Positions 18,459 through 33,216 of a stretch of 64,000 nt of DNA are shown piece after piece (position 1 is the first letter of the stretch; each line of letters starts with the position of its first letter). Under the pieces are notes generated by a model. It searched no databases, was not told where the DNA came from, and was given only the letters and a program-made list of their open reading frames with translations. This stretch comes from Parahoeflea alexandrii (GTDB taxonomy: Bacteria; Pseudomonadota; Alphaproteobacteria; Rhizobiales; Rhizobiaceae). Where the stretch lies: NCBI RefSeq assembly GCF_024105735.1, contig NZ_JAAAML010000003.1:248001-312000 (forward strand). Direction: 5' to 3'. Both the position numbers and the translations under genes were made by a program.

Positions 18459-19301
18459 TCAGGCCCGTGCGGTCGCTCGGGAAGTTTTGGTTTCCGGTGT
18501 GGTGTGAATGACGGCCGGGTGGTCCCGGTTCTTCTCCGAGGAGACCTTGTTTGCCTTCTCCATCGCCCAGCCCCACAGGGCTGAGTCACGGACCGGCAGC
18601 ACAAGAAACAGATGTTCGATCAGCGCCAGGGCGGCAAACGAGGCGAGCAGCGTCCATTTGACGGCCGCATGGTCGGTCGCCGCGGTCGCCGCTGCCGCCA
18701 CCAGCCAGGCCAGCAGCACGGCGCTGCCGCAAAGCGACAGGTAGAACCAGCCGCTGGTCCGGTCGGTGCGGAAATAGCTTTTCAGATAGGACAGGCGGTC
18801 GGGCAGCATGTCGCTGATGGCGTGACGCGCGCCGAGATAGATGTTGAGCTTGGTCGAGATGCGCATCACCCAGAGCAGGCAGAATGTCAGAAGCCCAGTG
18901 GTGTTGACCGCATCGCTCATCAGCCACAGCAGGCCGAGCACGGTTGCGAAAAGGGCGATCTCGTGGTCACGCACGGTCAGGAATGCCGCCCTGAAGCGGG
19001 TCTTCTCGCGCGGCGCTTCTCCGGCGGCAACGCGCCGGGGACCGGTGACCAGCCCGATCAGGAAGGTTGTTTCATGCCAGGCCCACAGCGCCAGCGCCGA
19101 GAAGAAGGCGAGATAGGCCGAGGCCGCGGTTGAGATATCTGCGGTGGCGATCATTCCAGAGAGACCCAGGAGGGCAACTCCGGATGCCAGCGCCATCACT
19201 GTCTTGAAACGGCGGCTTCCTGCCCGCGCCAGCCCAAGCACCAGCCCGGTGGCGATCCACCAGGCGAGGCTTGCGATCAGGACTGCGGACAGGAAGGTCA
19301 T
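18459..19301 (-). CDS. puhE: Photosynthetic complex assembly protein PuhE
   Basis: This 280-residue polytopic membrane protein (about seven hydrophobic segments) belongs to the PuhE family (DUF3623). In Rhodobacter capsulatus PuhE modulates bacteriochlorophyll production and RC/LH1 assembly. Recognisable features are AFFSALALWAWHETTFLIGLVTGPRR and the region LGARHAISDMLPDRLSYLKSYF. The last 40 residues are hydrophilic. It lies 12 bases after acsF and 21 bases before hemA. Confidence 0.9.
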   Translation of the reverse strand: MTFLSAVLIASLAWWIATGLVLGLARAGSRRFKTVMALASGVALLGLSGMIATADISTAASAYLAFFSALALWAWHETTFLIGLVTGPRRVAAGEAPREKTRFRAAFLTVRDHEIALFATVLGLLWLMSDAVNTTGLLTFCLLWVMRISTKLNIYLGARHAISDMLPDRLSYLKSYFRTDRTSGWFYLSLCGSAVLLAWLVAAAATAATDHAAVKWTLLASFAALALIEHLFLVLPVRDSALWGWAMEKANKVSSEKNRDHPAVIHTTPETKTSRATARA

Positions 19302-19313
19302 CCGTTCGGCTCC

Positions 19314-20417
19314 TTACCAGACCGGCTGCAGCCGGCTCTTGACCGGGATTGCGTTGCTCTTGGTCGGGATCATGTAGAGCCGGGCGAAGGTCAGACCGGC
19401 ACGGCCCATGTGAAAGGCCTTGGCGATCTTGCCAGAGATCCCGCCGCGCTCTTCGGCGGCATTGACCTGATCATTGATCCGGTTGAGCTTGCGCACGCAG
19501 GCAATGAAGCCCGGATGATCAAGGTCGAGCGTGATCGGGAACACCTGCTTCGTGATTTCGCTGGTCAGGCGGAAGACCTTCATGTCGTAGTCCTCGATGC
19601 CGATATCCAGCGCCTTGTGGAATGCCGGACGGGCATGATCGCGCACATACATGGTGGAGAACACGGCCAGCAGGAAGAACTTGATCCAGTAGACGTTGGC
19701 TCCCGAGAGCAGCTTCGGATCCGACCGCATGATCAGCGAGAAGGCTTCGCCGTGACGGAACTCGTCATTGCACCACTCCTCGAACCACTTGAAGATCGGA
19801 TGGAAGCGCTTGTCCGGGTTTTTCTGCAGGTGCCGGTAGATGGTGATGTAGCGTGCATAGCCGATCTTTTCCGACAGGTAGGTCGCGTAGTAGATGAATT
19901 TCGGCCGGAAATAGGTGTATTTCTTGGCCTTGGCCAGAAAGCCCATGTTCACGCCGATGTTGAACTCTTTCAACGCGTCGTTGATGAAACCGGCATGGCG
20001 GCTTTCATCCCGGCTCATCAGTCCGAACAGTTCGCAGATTTCCTTGTTGGTGCCGCGGCGCTTCATTTCCTTGTAGAGCACGCAACCGGAAAACTCGGCT
20101 GTCAGCGAGGAGACCAGGAAGTCGATGAACTCCCGGCGCAGCTCGTCGGGCAGGGCGTCGATGTCGATCTGGTCCCAGTCGGCGTTGCGCTTGAAATGGC
20201 CCTTGTTCGGATCCGAACGCATTTCCGCGATCAGTTCGTCCCATTCCTCCCGTACGCCCGACACGTCAAGACGATCCATCTCGTCGAAGTCGGTGGTGTA
20301 GAACCGCGGGTTGAGCATGGTCGATTCGACCGCGGTCTTGGTCGTGTCATTGATGTCGGGCTGGGCGCCCGCAGCGGCTTTCGATCTGGCAAGATCGGGT
20401 TCAACGTGCTTGTTCAT
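19314..20417 (-). CDS. acsF: Aerobic Mg-protoporphyrin IX monomethyl ester oxidative cyclase AcsF
   Basis: AcsF is a di-iron monooxygenase that forms the isocyclic ring E of bacteriochlorophyll using O2. Of its 367 residues the two diiron ExxH motifs are visible as DESRH and DEFRH (the latter in EEWCNDEFRHGEAFS). The cluster also encodes the O2-independent cyclase BchE at 39773, so ring E can be formed in both conditions. The ATG overlaps the stop of the upstream 101-aa gene as ATGA. Confidence 0.96.
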   Translation of the reverse strand: MNKHVEPDLARSKAAAGAQPDINDTTKTAVESTMLNPRFYTTDFDEMDRLDVSGVREEWDELIAEMRSDPNKGHFKRNADWDQIDIDALPDELRREFIDFLVSSLTAEFSGCVLYKEMKRRGTNKEICELFGLMSRDESRHAGFINDALKEFNIGVNMGFLAKAKKYTYFRPKFIYYATYLSEKIGYARYITIYRHLQKNPDKRFHPIFKWFEEWCNDEFRHGEAFSLIMRSDPKLLSGANVYWIKFFLLAVFSTMYVRDHARPAFHKALDIGIEDYDMKVFRLTSEITKQVFPITLDLDHPGFIACVRKLNRINDQVNAAEERGGISGKIAKAFHMGRAGLTFARLYMIPTKSNAIPVKSRLQPVW

Positions 20418-20719
20418 GCCCGTGCCCTCTCTGAAAAGCTGAATTCACACAGTTCCATGAACTCGAAATCGCCGGTGGCGCGTGTCCATGTCCGTTCAAG
20501 CGCGCTGGCGCGCGTGATCGTCGCCGTCCGGCGGAAGCTCTCGCAATGGCCGTAGGGCACTTCCACTGGCGCGCCGTGCACCATCACCTCGTCACCGGGA
20601 TGGACCACCACGCCGTTGTCGAAGCGCAGGTGAGCGCCCAGTTCCTCGAATGTATTGTTGATTTCGACAGTGCACGGAACCTCTTCCCTGCGCCGTCCTA
20701 TCAGCGGTGTCTTGCTCAT
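20414..20719 (-). CDS. Conserved PGC protein between puhC and acsF, 101 aa, unknown function
   Basis: A 101-residue soluble protein without membrane segments is encoded with ATGA overlaps on both sides (puhC and acsF). It contains EINNTFEELGAHLRFDNGV and PGDEVMVHGAPVEVPYGH, which suggests a small beta-rich fold. Uncharacterised proteins of this size occur at this position in other proteobacterial photosynthesis clusters. The location makes a role in the cyclase step or reaction-centre assembly likely, but nothing in the sequence shows which. It is too short to be an enzyme of any family I recognise. Confidence 0.85.
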   Translation of the reverse strand: MSKTPLIGRRREEVPCTVEINNTFEELGAHLRFDNGVVVHPGDEVMVHGAPVEVPYGHCESFRRTATITRASALERTWTRATGDFEFMELCEFSFSERARA

Positions 20720-21222
20720 GGCTTCTCATTCCCTCTCGAAGCTAGCAGTTCAGCATAAGCGGCGGCGTTATCAGGCCCGAAGGCATTGAGATAAATCCGT
20801 TCGCCGGTGGCGGTATCGGAGAGCGACACGGAGCCGTTCTCCCATCTGATCAGCCGGTAAGGCAGCCCTTCAGGCGTTTCAGCCATCAGCCGCATCCGTG
20901 ACAGGGCCCTGAGCGAGCCCCGCACGAAACCACCCTCTTCCGGCGCAAGGGTGATGATTGGTTCGCCCGTCCGGGCATCTGAAATCGTGATTTCCGTGTC
21001 ATGCGCCCCGGCGATCACGATGTCGCGGACTGCCTGCGGCTGGCCATAGACGTTGAGCACCGTGCCAATACCGGTCTTCATCCCGAAGAGCGTCGCGGCG
21101 ATTGAGAACCCGAGCAGTCCCAGGCCAAGCACCAGCGGAAACCGCGGAAACCGCCGCGCCTTGCGGCTCGGCGATTGCGGTCCGCGGTCTGCCTCGGGAT
21201 AGTGGGGGCTCAACGCGTTCAT
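20716..21222 (-). CDS. puhC: Photosynthetic complex assembly protein PuhC
   Basis: PuhC is a bitopic membrane protein needed for efficient RC-LH1 assembly in Rhodobacter. This 168-residue version has one transmembrane helix (about residues 28-48, RFPLVLGLGLLGFSIAATLFG) and a periplasmic beta-rich domain. The ATG at 21222 is 4 bases after the puhB stop; the longer open frame would run into puhB. Confidence 0.9.
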   Translation of the reverse strand: MNALSPHYPEADRGPQSPSRKARRFPRFPLVLGLGLLGFSIAATLFGMKTGIGTVLNVYGQPQAVRDIVIAGAHDTEITISDARTGEPIITLAPEEGGFVRGSLRALSRMRLMAETPEGLPYRLIRWENGSVSLSDTATGERIYLNAFGPDNAAAYAELLASRGNEKP

Positions 21223-21226
21223 GATC

Positions 21227-21907
21227 TTACTCCGCGGCTTCGATTGCCGGGGCGGATGACACCGGTCCGGTCTGTTTGGGGGAGGCGGATGCCAGTCTTT
21301 CAACGATCCTTGGCGTTCTGCTGACTGCCAGCGCGGAGGACAGCACGTTGGCCGCGATGGCCACGTCCTTCAGGCAGATCATCTGCGGCATCAACGCACC
21401 TTTCTTGAACCCGCGCACATGCGGCCAGAACACCAGCCAGGACAGCCGGTCGCCGGGCTTGAGCGTCAGCGCGATGTCGCCATTGCCGTTCGTGTCCTCG
21501 CGCATATCCGCCGAGAGGATCCGGGTGAAGGGCAGGTTGAACGTCGCCGAAAGCGCCACACCGATGCGCATGACGATGCGCTTGTTGGTGATCGTATAGA
21601 GCGTGGTCTTCTGTACCCCCCAGGCGAAGGCCTCCAAAAGGCCGATCGCGATGGTCGACAGGATGGCGAGCGCGCCCGAAGAGAACAGGATTTCGCTTGG
21701 CAGCCGGCCATCATAGATGCCGGCGGTTATGTTCCACAGCACCAGCACCCCGAAATAGCCCGCGATCCAGCGTGTCTTCATGATCTGGCGAGAGACCTGT
21801 GCCGATGACGGCGCACCCTGCCAGAGAATATGCTCGCCTTCGGGCAGCCGGCCGGGTAGGCCGGGCACCGGTTCATAATCGTGTTCTGGTCCGCCGGTCT
21901 CGCTCAT
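21227..21907 (-). CDS. puhB: Photosynthetic complex assembly protein PuhB
   Basis: The 226-residue PuhB contains membrane helices at about 47-65 and 75-95 and a PH-like (bPH) domain beginning near TLYTITNKRIVMRIGVALS. In Rhodobacter it acts as a reaction-centre assembly factor. The N-terminus LPEGEHILWQGAPS is typical. Its ATG overlaps the puhA stop as ATGA. Confidence 0.93.
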   Translation of the reverse strand: MSETGGPEHDYEPVPGLPGRLPEGEHILWQGAPSSAQVSRQIMKTRWIAGYFGVLVLWNITAGIYDGRLPSEILFSSGALAILSTIAIGLLEAFAWGVQKTTLYTITNKRIVMRIGVALSATFNLPFTRILSADMREDTNGNGDIALTLKPGDRLSWLVFWPHVRGFKKGALMPQMICLKDVAIAANVLSSALAVSRTPRIVERLASASPKQTGPVSSAPAIEAAE

Positions 21908-22701
21908 GCCAGCGGCTCCTGGCGGCTCGGGTCGGCATAGAGCAGGCCGGAACCGAAATAGGCGGTGATCTGGTCTTCCTCGAGGAAGCTCACGCTGTCC
22001 GACTGCTTGGTGCTGGGCACCGATGCGAACTGCTCGCCGCGCAGGGCGTGCACATAGAAGATGCGTTCGCCGTCCCCGGTCTTGCGGAAGACACCGAAAT
22101 TGATTGGCACCAGGATCTGTCGCGGCGCATCGCCCACTTCGGTGGTGGCTTCGAGGTAGCGCAACATCTGTTCCGAGCGGTCAACCCAGACATCGGAAAC
22201 GGTGCCGGCAACAACCAGGTCGTAGCCAACCACCCGCACGCCGACGGGATTGATCTCGCCCTCGGCAACGGCGAAGTCGCTCGCCACCCGCAGCGGCACG
22301 ATCTTGGCCTTGCCGTCATGGCTGAGGTCCGGTGTGTCGGACCGTTCCGCCCAGGAGCCGGGACCGATCGAATCGAGCATCGGGTTTTCGCCGGTGGGCA
22401 GGTAGGGCGCGCCCGAGAAATTCGCGATCTTGGCGCCCGGTACGGGCCGGTCGGCATTGTCGCGCTTGTCGTTGGGGACCGACACCTCACCGTGGCCGTG
22501 CGGCAGCAGGAAGGTCTTGGCCGGCGGCAGGAACAGCCAGTCGTCGCGGTTGAACGCGCCCGACTGATCGGCTTCCAGCGGGTAGCCTTCGCGGCGGTCT
22601 TCCTGCCGAATGTAGAAAAGCAGCAGCGCGAAAAACACCCAGAACGCGTATAGCGTCACCTGGGCGACATCGATGTATCCTGTAATGGCTCCGGTTTCCA
22701 T
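21904..22701 (-). CDS. puhA: Photosynthetic reaction centre H subunit
   Basis: The 265-residue H subunit has one N-terminal transmembrane helix (about residues 12-31) followed by the cytoplasmic PRC-barrel domain that caps L and M and shapes the QB proton path. GAITGYIDVAQVTLYAFWVFF and FYIRQEDRREGYPLE are canonical. It lies 26 bases after lhaA and is coupled to puhB. Confidence 0.97.
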   Translation of the reverse strand: METGAITGYIDVAQVTLYAFWVFFALLLFYIRQEDRREGYPLEADQSGAFNRDDWLFLPPAKTFLLPHGHGEVSVPNDKRDNADRPVPGAKIANFSGAPYLPTGENPMLDSIGPGSWAERSDTPDLSHDGKAKIVPLRVASDFAVAEGEINPVGVRVVGYDLVVAGTVSDVWVDRSEQMLRYLEATTEVGDAPRQILVPINFGVFRKTGDGERIFYVHALRGEQFASVPSTKQSDSVSFLEEDQITAYFGSGLLYADPSRQEPLA

Positions 22702-22727
22702 GACTTCTCTCCTTGCTGCGCGGCGCT

Positions 22728-24170
22728 TCAGCCGGGCATTTCTGCCAGTCCGAAGCGTGGGCTCCGGGTTTGATTGGGGATTGAGCGGCGGGCAGCGAGC
22801 GGCCCGAGAGCCGCGAGCGCCGCAAACAGCAGCCCGATTTCGAGGTGATAGACAACGCTGTACCCGGCAGCCGGTGCGCTGAGCGCGGCACCGGGCTCAG
22901 CCCCGGCCACAAGGCTGTTGACGCCGTCGCGGATCAGCCCGCCGGCGGCAAGCCCGAGCCCGATGGCCGTTGCCTGAACCGCGCCCCAGGCGCCGATGGC
23001 GAGGCCATTGTCGGACTTTTCCGCGATATCCATCGCTGCCAGCATTGTGCAGACGGCAAACAGACCTCCGCCAAAGCCGATGATACCCGCGCCGGTGCGG
23101 AACAGGTTGGCTGCATGAAGCGGCTCGGAAAAGATGATCGCCGAAAAACCGGTAATGCCCGCCACCAGCCCGAGGGCTGCCAGCCGGTACATGTTGGCAC
23201 CCTTCTGCAGGGCGCGGCCGGCATGGGCGAAGCCGAGCAGGGTGCCCGCGGCCCAGATCGCCGTCAGCAGCGTCGTCTGGCTCACCGTAAGCTTGAGAAC
23301 CTCGCCGCCATAGGGCTCGAGCAGCACGTCCTGCATCGAGAACGCGCCGGCGCCGAGCGCCACCGCGACCAGCAGGCGGATGGTTCCCTTTTCCTTGCGG
23401 TAGGCGGCAAAGGCCTCGGAAAAACGCGGTGTCTCGCGGTTGTGCCGGGTCGCCACCGGGTTGCGCGGCTCCTGTTTCCACAGGCAGATGACGTTGAGCA
23501 CAACGGTGACGACGGCGGCGCCCTGGACCACCTTGATCAGGATCAGAGGCGAGTAGTTGCGCAAAAGGATGGCGAAGACGATCGAGGCGATCAGCATGCC
23601 GACCAGCAGCATGACATACATCAGCGCCACCACCCGCGGCCGGTTTTCCTCCGCCGACAGATCCGTGGCGAGCGCCAGCCCGGCAGTCTGCGCCATGTGC
23701 ATGCCAAGCCCCGTGAGCAGGAAGGCCAGCAGCGCACCCGCAGGTCCCGCCCATTCCGGGCCGGTGGTCTGCGATTGCAGCAGCAGAAGCGCGAATGGCA
23801 TGATCGCCAGCCCGCCGAACTGCAGGATGGTGCCTAGCCAGATATAGGGCACGCGACGTACCCCGAGCGCGGATTTGTAGGTGTCGGACCGGTGGCCGAT
23901 CAACGCCCGGAACGGGGCGGCCAGCACCGGGATCGCCACCATCAGCGCCACCAGCGAGGTGGGCACGCCGAGCTCGACGATCATCACCCGGTTGAGCGTG
24001 CCGGTCAGAAGCACCGCAGCCATGCCGATGGACCACTGGAACATCGACAGCCGCATCAGCCGGCCAAGCGGAAGGTCCTCGGTCGCCGCATCTGCAAACG
24101 GCAGATAGCGCGGACCGAGCGACTTCCATGTGTCGAGCATCTTGCGGTTGGCTGTGGCGACGATCTTCAT
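22728..24170 (-). CDS. lhaA: LhaA, PucC-family major facilitator protein
   Basis: LhaA is a 12-helix MFS protein of the BCD (bacteriochlorophyll delivery) family that assists LH1 assembly. The 480-residue product shows MFQWSIGMAAVLLTGTLNRVMIVEL and FRALIGHRSDTYKSALGVRRVPYIW, both typical of PucC/LhaA proteins. It is placed directly upstream of puhA as in other purple bacteria, and its ATG overlaps the bchM stop. Confidence 0.94.
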   Translation of the reverse strand: MKIVATANRKMLDTWKSLGPRYLPFADAATEDLPLGRLMRLSMFQWSIGMAAVLLTGTLNRVMIVELGVPTSLVALMVAIPVLAAPFRALIGHRSDTYKSALGVRRVPYIWLGTILQFGGLAIMPFALLLLQSQTTGPEWAGPAGALLAFLLTGLGMHMAQTAGLALATDLSAEENRPRVVALMYVMLLVGMLIASIVFAILLRNYSPLILIKVVQGAAVVTVVLNVICLWKQEPRNPVATRHNRETPRFSEAFAAYRKEKGTIRLLVAVALGAGAFSMQDVLLEPYGGEVLKLTVSQTTLLTAIWAAGTLLGFAHAGRALQKGANMYRLAALGLVAGITGFSAIIFSEPLHAANLFRTGAGIIGFGGGLFAVCTMLAAMDIAEKSDNGLAIGAWGAVQATAIGLGLAAGGLIRDGVNSLVAGAEPGAALSAPAAGYSVVYHLEIGLLFAALAALGPLAARRSIPNQTRSPRFGLAEMPG

Positions 24171-24868
24171 GAGCGGACGAGCTCCTGCGCCTCGGAGATG
24201 TAGAATCCGCTCGAAATCCGCGCGGTCTCACCCCGGCTCCAGTCCTGCATGTCGCCGCGTGCAAGCATCCGGTTCATCATCTGGTCGATCACCACCGGAT
24301 GGATCAAAGGCGAGCGGTCGCTGCGCGGAAACAGGCCTCCCAGCTTGTGCATCGCGGCAAGAAACCCGGTACGCGGGGCAAGCGTGAACACCATCTTCCG
24401 GCTGGTGCGATGCGCCAGTCCGGCGATCGCAGCAGTGGCTTCATCGCCGCTGTAGTGAATGAGTGCATCCATCGACACCACGGCATCAAAGTCGCCATGT
24501 TCCGGCGACAGCATGTCACCGGCGGTCAGGCGCACCGATCCGTCATTGCGGATCGCAGGCAGGGCTTCGTTTGCGTGCTCGATCATCTGCGGCGAGAGGT
24601 CGACGCCCAGCACATCCGCGCCGCGGTGGGCCAGCTCGATTGCCAACGGCCCGGCGCCGCAGCCGGCATCGAGGATGCGCCAGCCGCTCAGGTCTTCGCC
24701 AAACCGGTCGAGGATTGCCTGGCGCATGGCATCCCGTCCCGCACGCACCGTGGCGCGCACACCGGACACCTTTTCGGTCGAGATCAACCGTTTCCAGGCG
24801 TCGAGCGCGGTGCGGTCGAAATAGGTCTGGATCTCATCCCGGCGCTTGATGTAGGCGGCGTCCTGCAT
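24167..24868 (-). CDS. bchM: Mg-protoporphyrin IX O-methyltransferase BchM
   Basis: BchM uses SAM to methylate the C13 propionate of Mg-protoporphyrin IX, making the substrate for AcsF/BchE. The 233-residue protein has the SAM loop ILDAGCGAGPLAIELAHRGADV (about residues 65-86). It lies 9 bases after bchL and overlaps lhaA by ATGA. Confidence 0.96.
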   Translation of the reverse strand: MQDAAYIKRRDEIQTYFDRTALDAWKRLISTEKVSGVRATVRAGRDAMRQAILDRFGEDLSGWRILDAGCGAGPLAIELAHRGADVLGVDLSPQMIEHANEALPAIRNDGSVRLTAGDMLSPEHGDFDAVVSMDALIHYSGDEATAAIAGLAHRTSRKMVFTLAPRTGFLAAMHKLGGLFPRSDRSPLIHPVVIDQMMNRMLARGDMQDWSRGETARISSGFYISEAQELVRS

Positions 24869-24877
24869 GGTCCTGTC

Positions 24878-29551
<4,674 letters not shown>

Positions 29552-29577
<26 letters not shown>

Positions 29578-31135
29578 CGTACAATGTCTCTATGGTGATC
29601 GGATTGAGCCCGTTTTGGGCCGCGTAGGATTCGGTGTTGCGCCGCGCCTTTCCGCGGACGAAGAAGGGGATCTTGCGCAGTTCGCGCTCGGCGTCGCTGG
29701 TCCAGGCCGGCTGGTCATCATTGGCGGCAGTTGAGGCCGCGGTGTCCGGGGCCGGGGCAGCAGGCTGTTCAGCCTGCGGGTCGGGCTGGTGGGCGCCTGC
29801 AGGCCCGCCATGGCTCAGATGCGAGGATCCGGCATCGTCATGGAACTCGAAATCGCCGCGGAACATCTGCAGCAGGTGCTCTTCAAGCCCCATCATCAGC
29901 GGATGCACCCAGCTGTCGAAGATCACGTTGGCGCCTTCAAAGCCCATCTGCGGCGAGTAGCGTGCGGGGAAATCCTGCACATGCACCGGGCTCGAGATCA
30001 CGGCGCAGGGCAGCCTGAGCCGCTTGGCGGCGTGACGCTCCATCTGCGTTCCCAGAACCAGTTCCGGCTGGGCGGCAATGATGGCGTCCTCGACATCGAG
30101 ATGATTGTCCGAAATTAGTGGCTCGACGCCGTATTTCGCAGCCGCCTCGCGGACATCGCGGGCAAACTCGCGCGAATAGGTGCCAAGCCCACAGACCTTG
30201 AAGCCGAGTTCTTCGGAAGCGATCCGGGCTGCGGCGATGGCATGGGTGGCGTCGCCGAAGACGAACACCCGCTTGCCGGTGAGATAATTGGAATCGATCG
30301 AGGCCGAGTACCAGGACAGCCGTTCGGCACCGGTTTCAAACAGTTCGGACGGTACCGAAACGCCCGCGACCTTGGCTACCTCGGCGACGAAGTCGCGCGT
30401 GGCACCGACGCCGATCGGAACCGTTGTCACCATCTCCTGGCCGAACTGGCGCTTGAGCCAGCGGGCCGCCGTGTCGGCGATTTCGGGATAGAGCACGATG
30501 TTGAAATGGGCCTGCGGGATCTGGGCGAGATCGGCCGGCGACGCGCCGAGCGGCGCCACCGTATTGATGCGGATCCCCAGCGATTCGACCAGCCGGACCA
30601 CCTCGACGATGTCGTCGCGGTTGCGGAAGCCGAGCGAGGATGGGCCCAGAATGTTGCAGCTTGCCTGCTCGGGGGCAGTTTCCGGCTTGCCGGCGCCGCC
30701 GGCAAATGCCCGGACCAGCCGGTAGAAAGTCTCGGCAGCCCCCCAGTTCTCTTTCTTCTGGTAGGACGGCATTTCCAGGGGCACCACCGGAACGTTGAGG
30801 CCAAGCGTCTTGGCCAGTCCGCCAGGATCGTCCTGGATCAGCTCCGCTGTGCAGGAAGCTCCGACCAGGAGCGCTTGAGGCTTGAACCGGGCCACCGCGT
30901 CGCGCGCGGCGGTTTTGAAGATTTCGGCGGTGTCGCCGGAAAGATCGCGTGCCTGGAATGTTGTGTAGGTCACCGGCGGGCGCTTCTTGTTGCGCTCGAT
31001 CATCGTGAACAAGAGGTCCGCATAGGTGTCGCCCTGCGGCGCGTGCAGCACGAAATGGACATCGCGCATCGAATTGGCGACGCGGATGGCGCCGACATGG
31101 GGAGGGCCTTCATATGTCCAGACGGTCAGTTCCAT
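29552..31135 (-). CDS. bchB: Light-independent protochlorophyllide reductase subunit B
   Basis: BchB (527 residues) forms the catalytic heterotetramer with BchN that reduces protochlorophyllide. [20 protein letters not shown] is the canonical N-terminus, with the aspartate that serves as an unusual cluster ligand in [15 protein letters not shown] and the cysteine in [15 protein letters not shown] Pro/Ala-rich linker (about residues 430-465) precedes the C-terminal helix region [23 protein letters not shown]. Confidence 0.97.
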
Positions 31136-31138
31136 GGC

Positions 31139-32943
<1,805 letters not shown>

Positions 32944-33005
32944 CTGGCTCTATCCCTCTCCACTCGAGACCCCGATGTGAAGAGGTTAGTCACAGAATTT
33001 GAAAG

Positions 33006-33023
33006 TGTCAATTTTAATTGACG
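33006..33023. promoter_or_regulatory. PpsR-like site between bchF and ppaA
   Basis: TGTCAATTTTAATTGACG fits TGT-N12-ACA with one change in the last base. Its core is a perfect inverted repeat (GTCAATT-TT-AATTGAC). It sits in the divergent promoter region of bchF and the ppaA-ppsR operon, so it could mediate autoregulation as well as repression of the bchF operon. Confidence 0.7.
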
Positions 33024-33088
33024 TCATATCAGGTTTACAAAGAGAACAATTCGTATCATTCTCTTCATGCCACAGCGGGAGAGACTCC

Positions 33089-33166
33089 ATGACGGAGATC
33101 CGGTTGGTCTGGGTTCAAGGGCAGGTGCATTTTCAACGCCCCTGCTGCCAGACCCAACCCTCTTGA
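33089..33166 (+). CDS. Putative 25-aa upstream ORF before ppaA
   Basis: A short ORF starts with an ATG preceded at 5 bases by GGGAGAG (33077-33083) and encodes 25 residues starting MTEIRLVWVQGQ and including a CC pair. It lies in a different frame from ppaA and covers the whole hairpin at 33102-33159. The ribosome binding site is better than that of any ppaA start candidate nearby. It may be a leader peptide, or it may be chance; no homology is known to me. Confidence 0.35.
   Translation: MTEIRLVWVQGQVHFQRPCCQTQPS
33102..33159 (+). promoter_or_regulatory. Long GC-rich hairpin upstream of ppaA
   Basis: GGTTGGTCTGG (33102-33112) pairs with CCAGACCCAACC (33148-33159) over 11 bp with one bulged C; inside, GCAGG (33121-33125) pairs with CCTGC (33141-33145). 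No U-run follows, so it is not a simple terminator. It could be an attenuator or stability element for ppaA-ppsR mRNA. Confidence 0.5.
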
Positions 33167-33216
33167 CGGACTGCGTGGGTGCCGCGGATCGGAGCGGCCG
33201 GAAAGGTTTCGGGGTC

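Noticed and set aside
33067-33216. N-terminal extension of PpaA from ATG 33067
   Set aside because: The ATG has no ribosome binding site and the first 50 residues do not look like the PpaA/AerR family; it cannot be excluded entirely.
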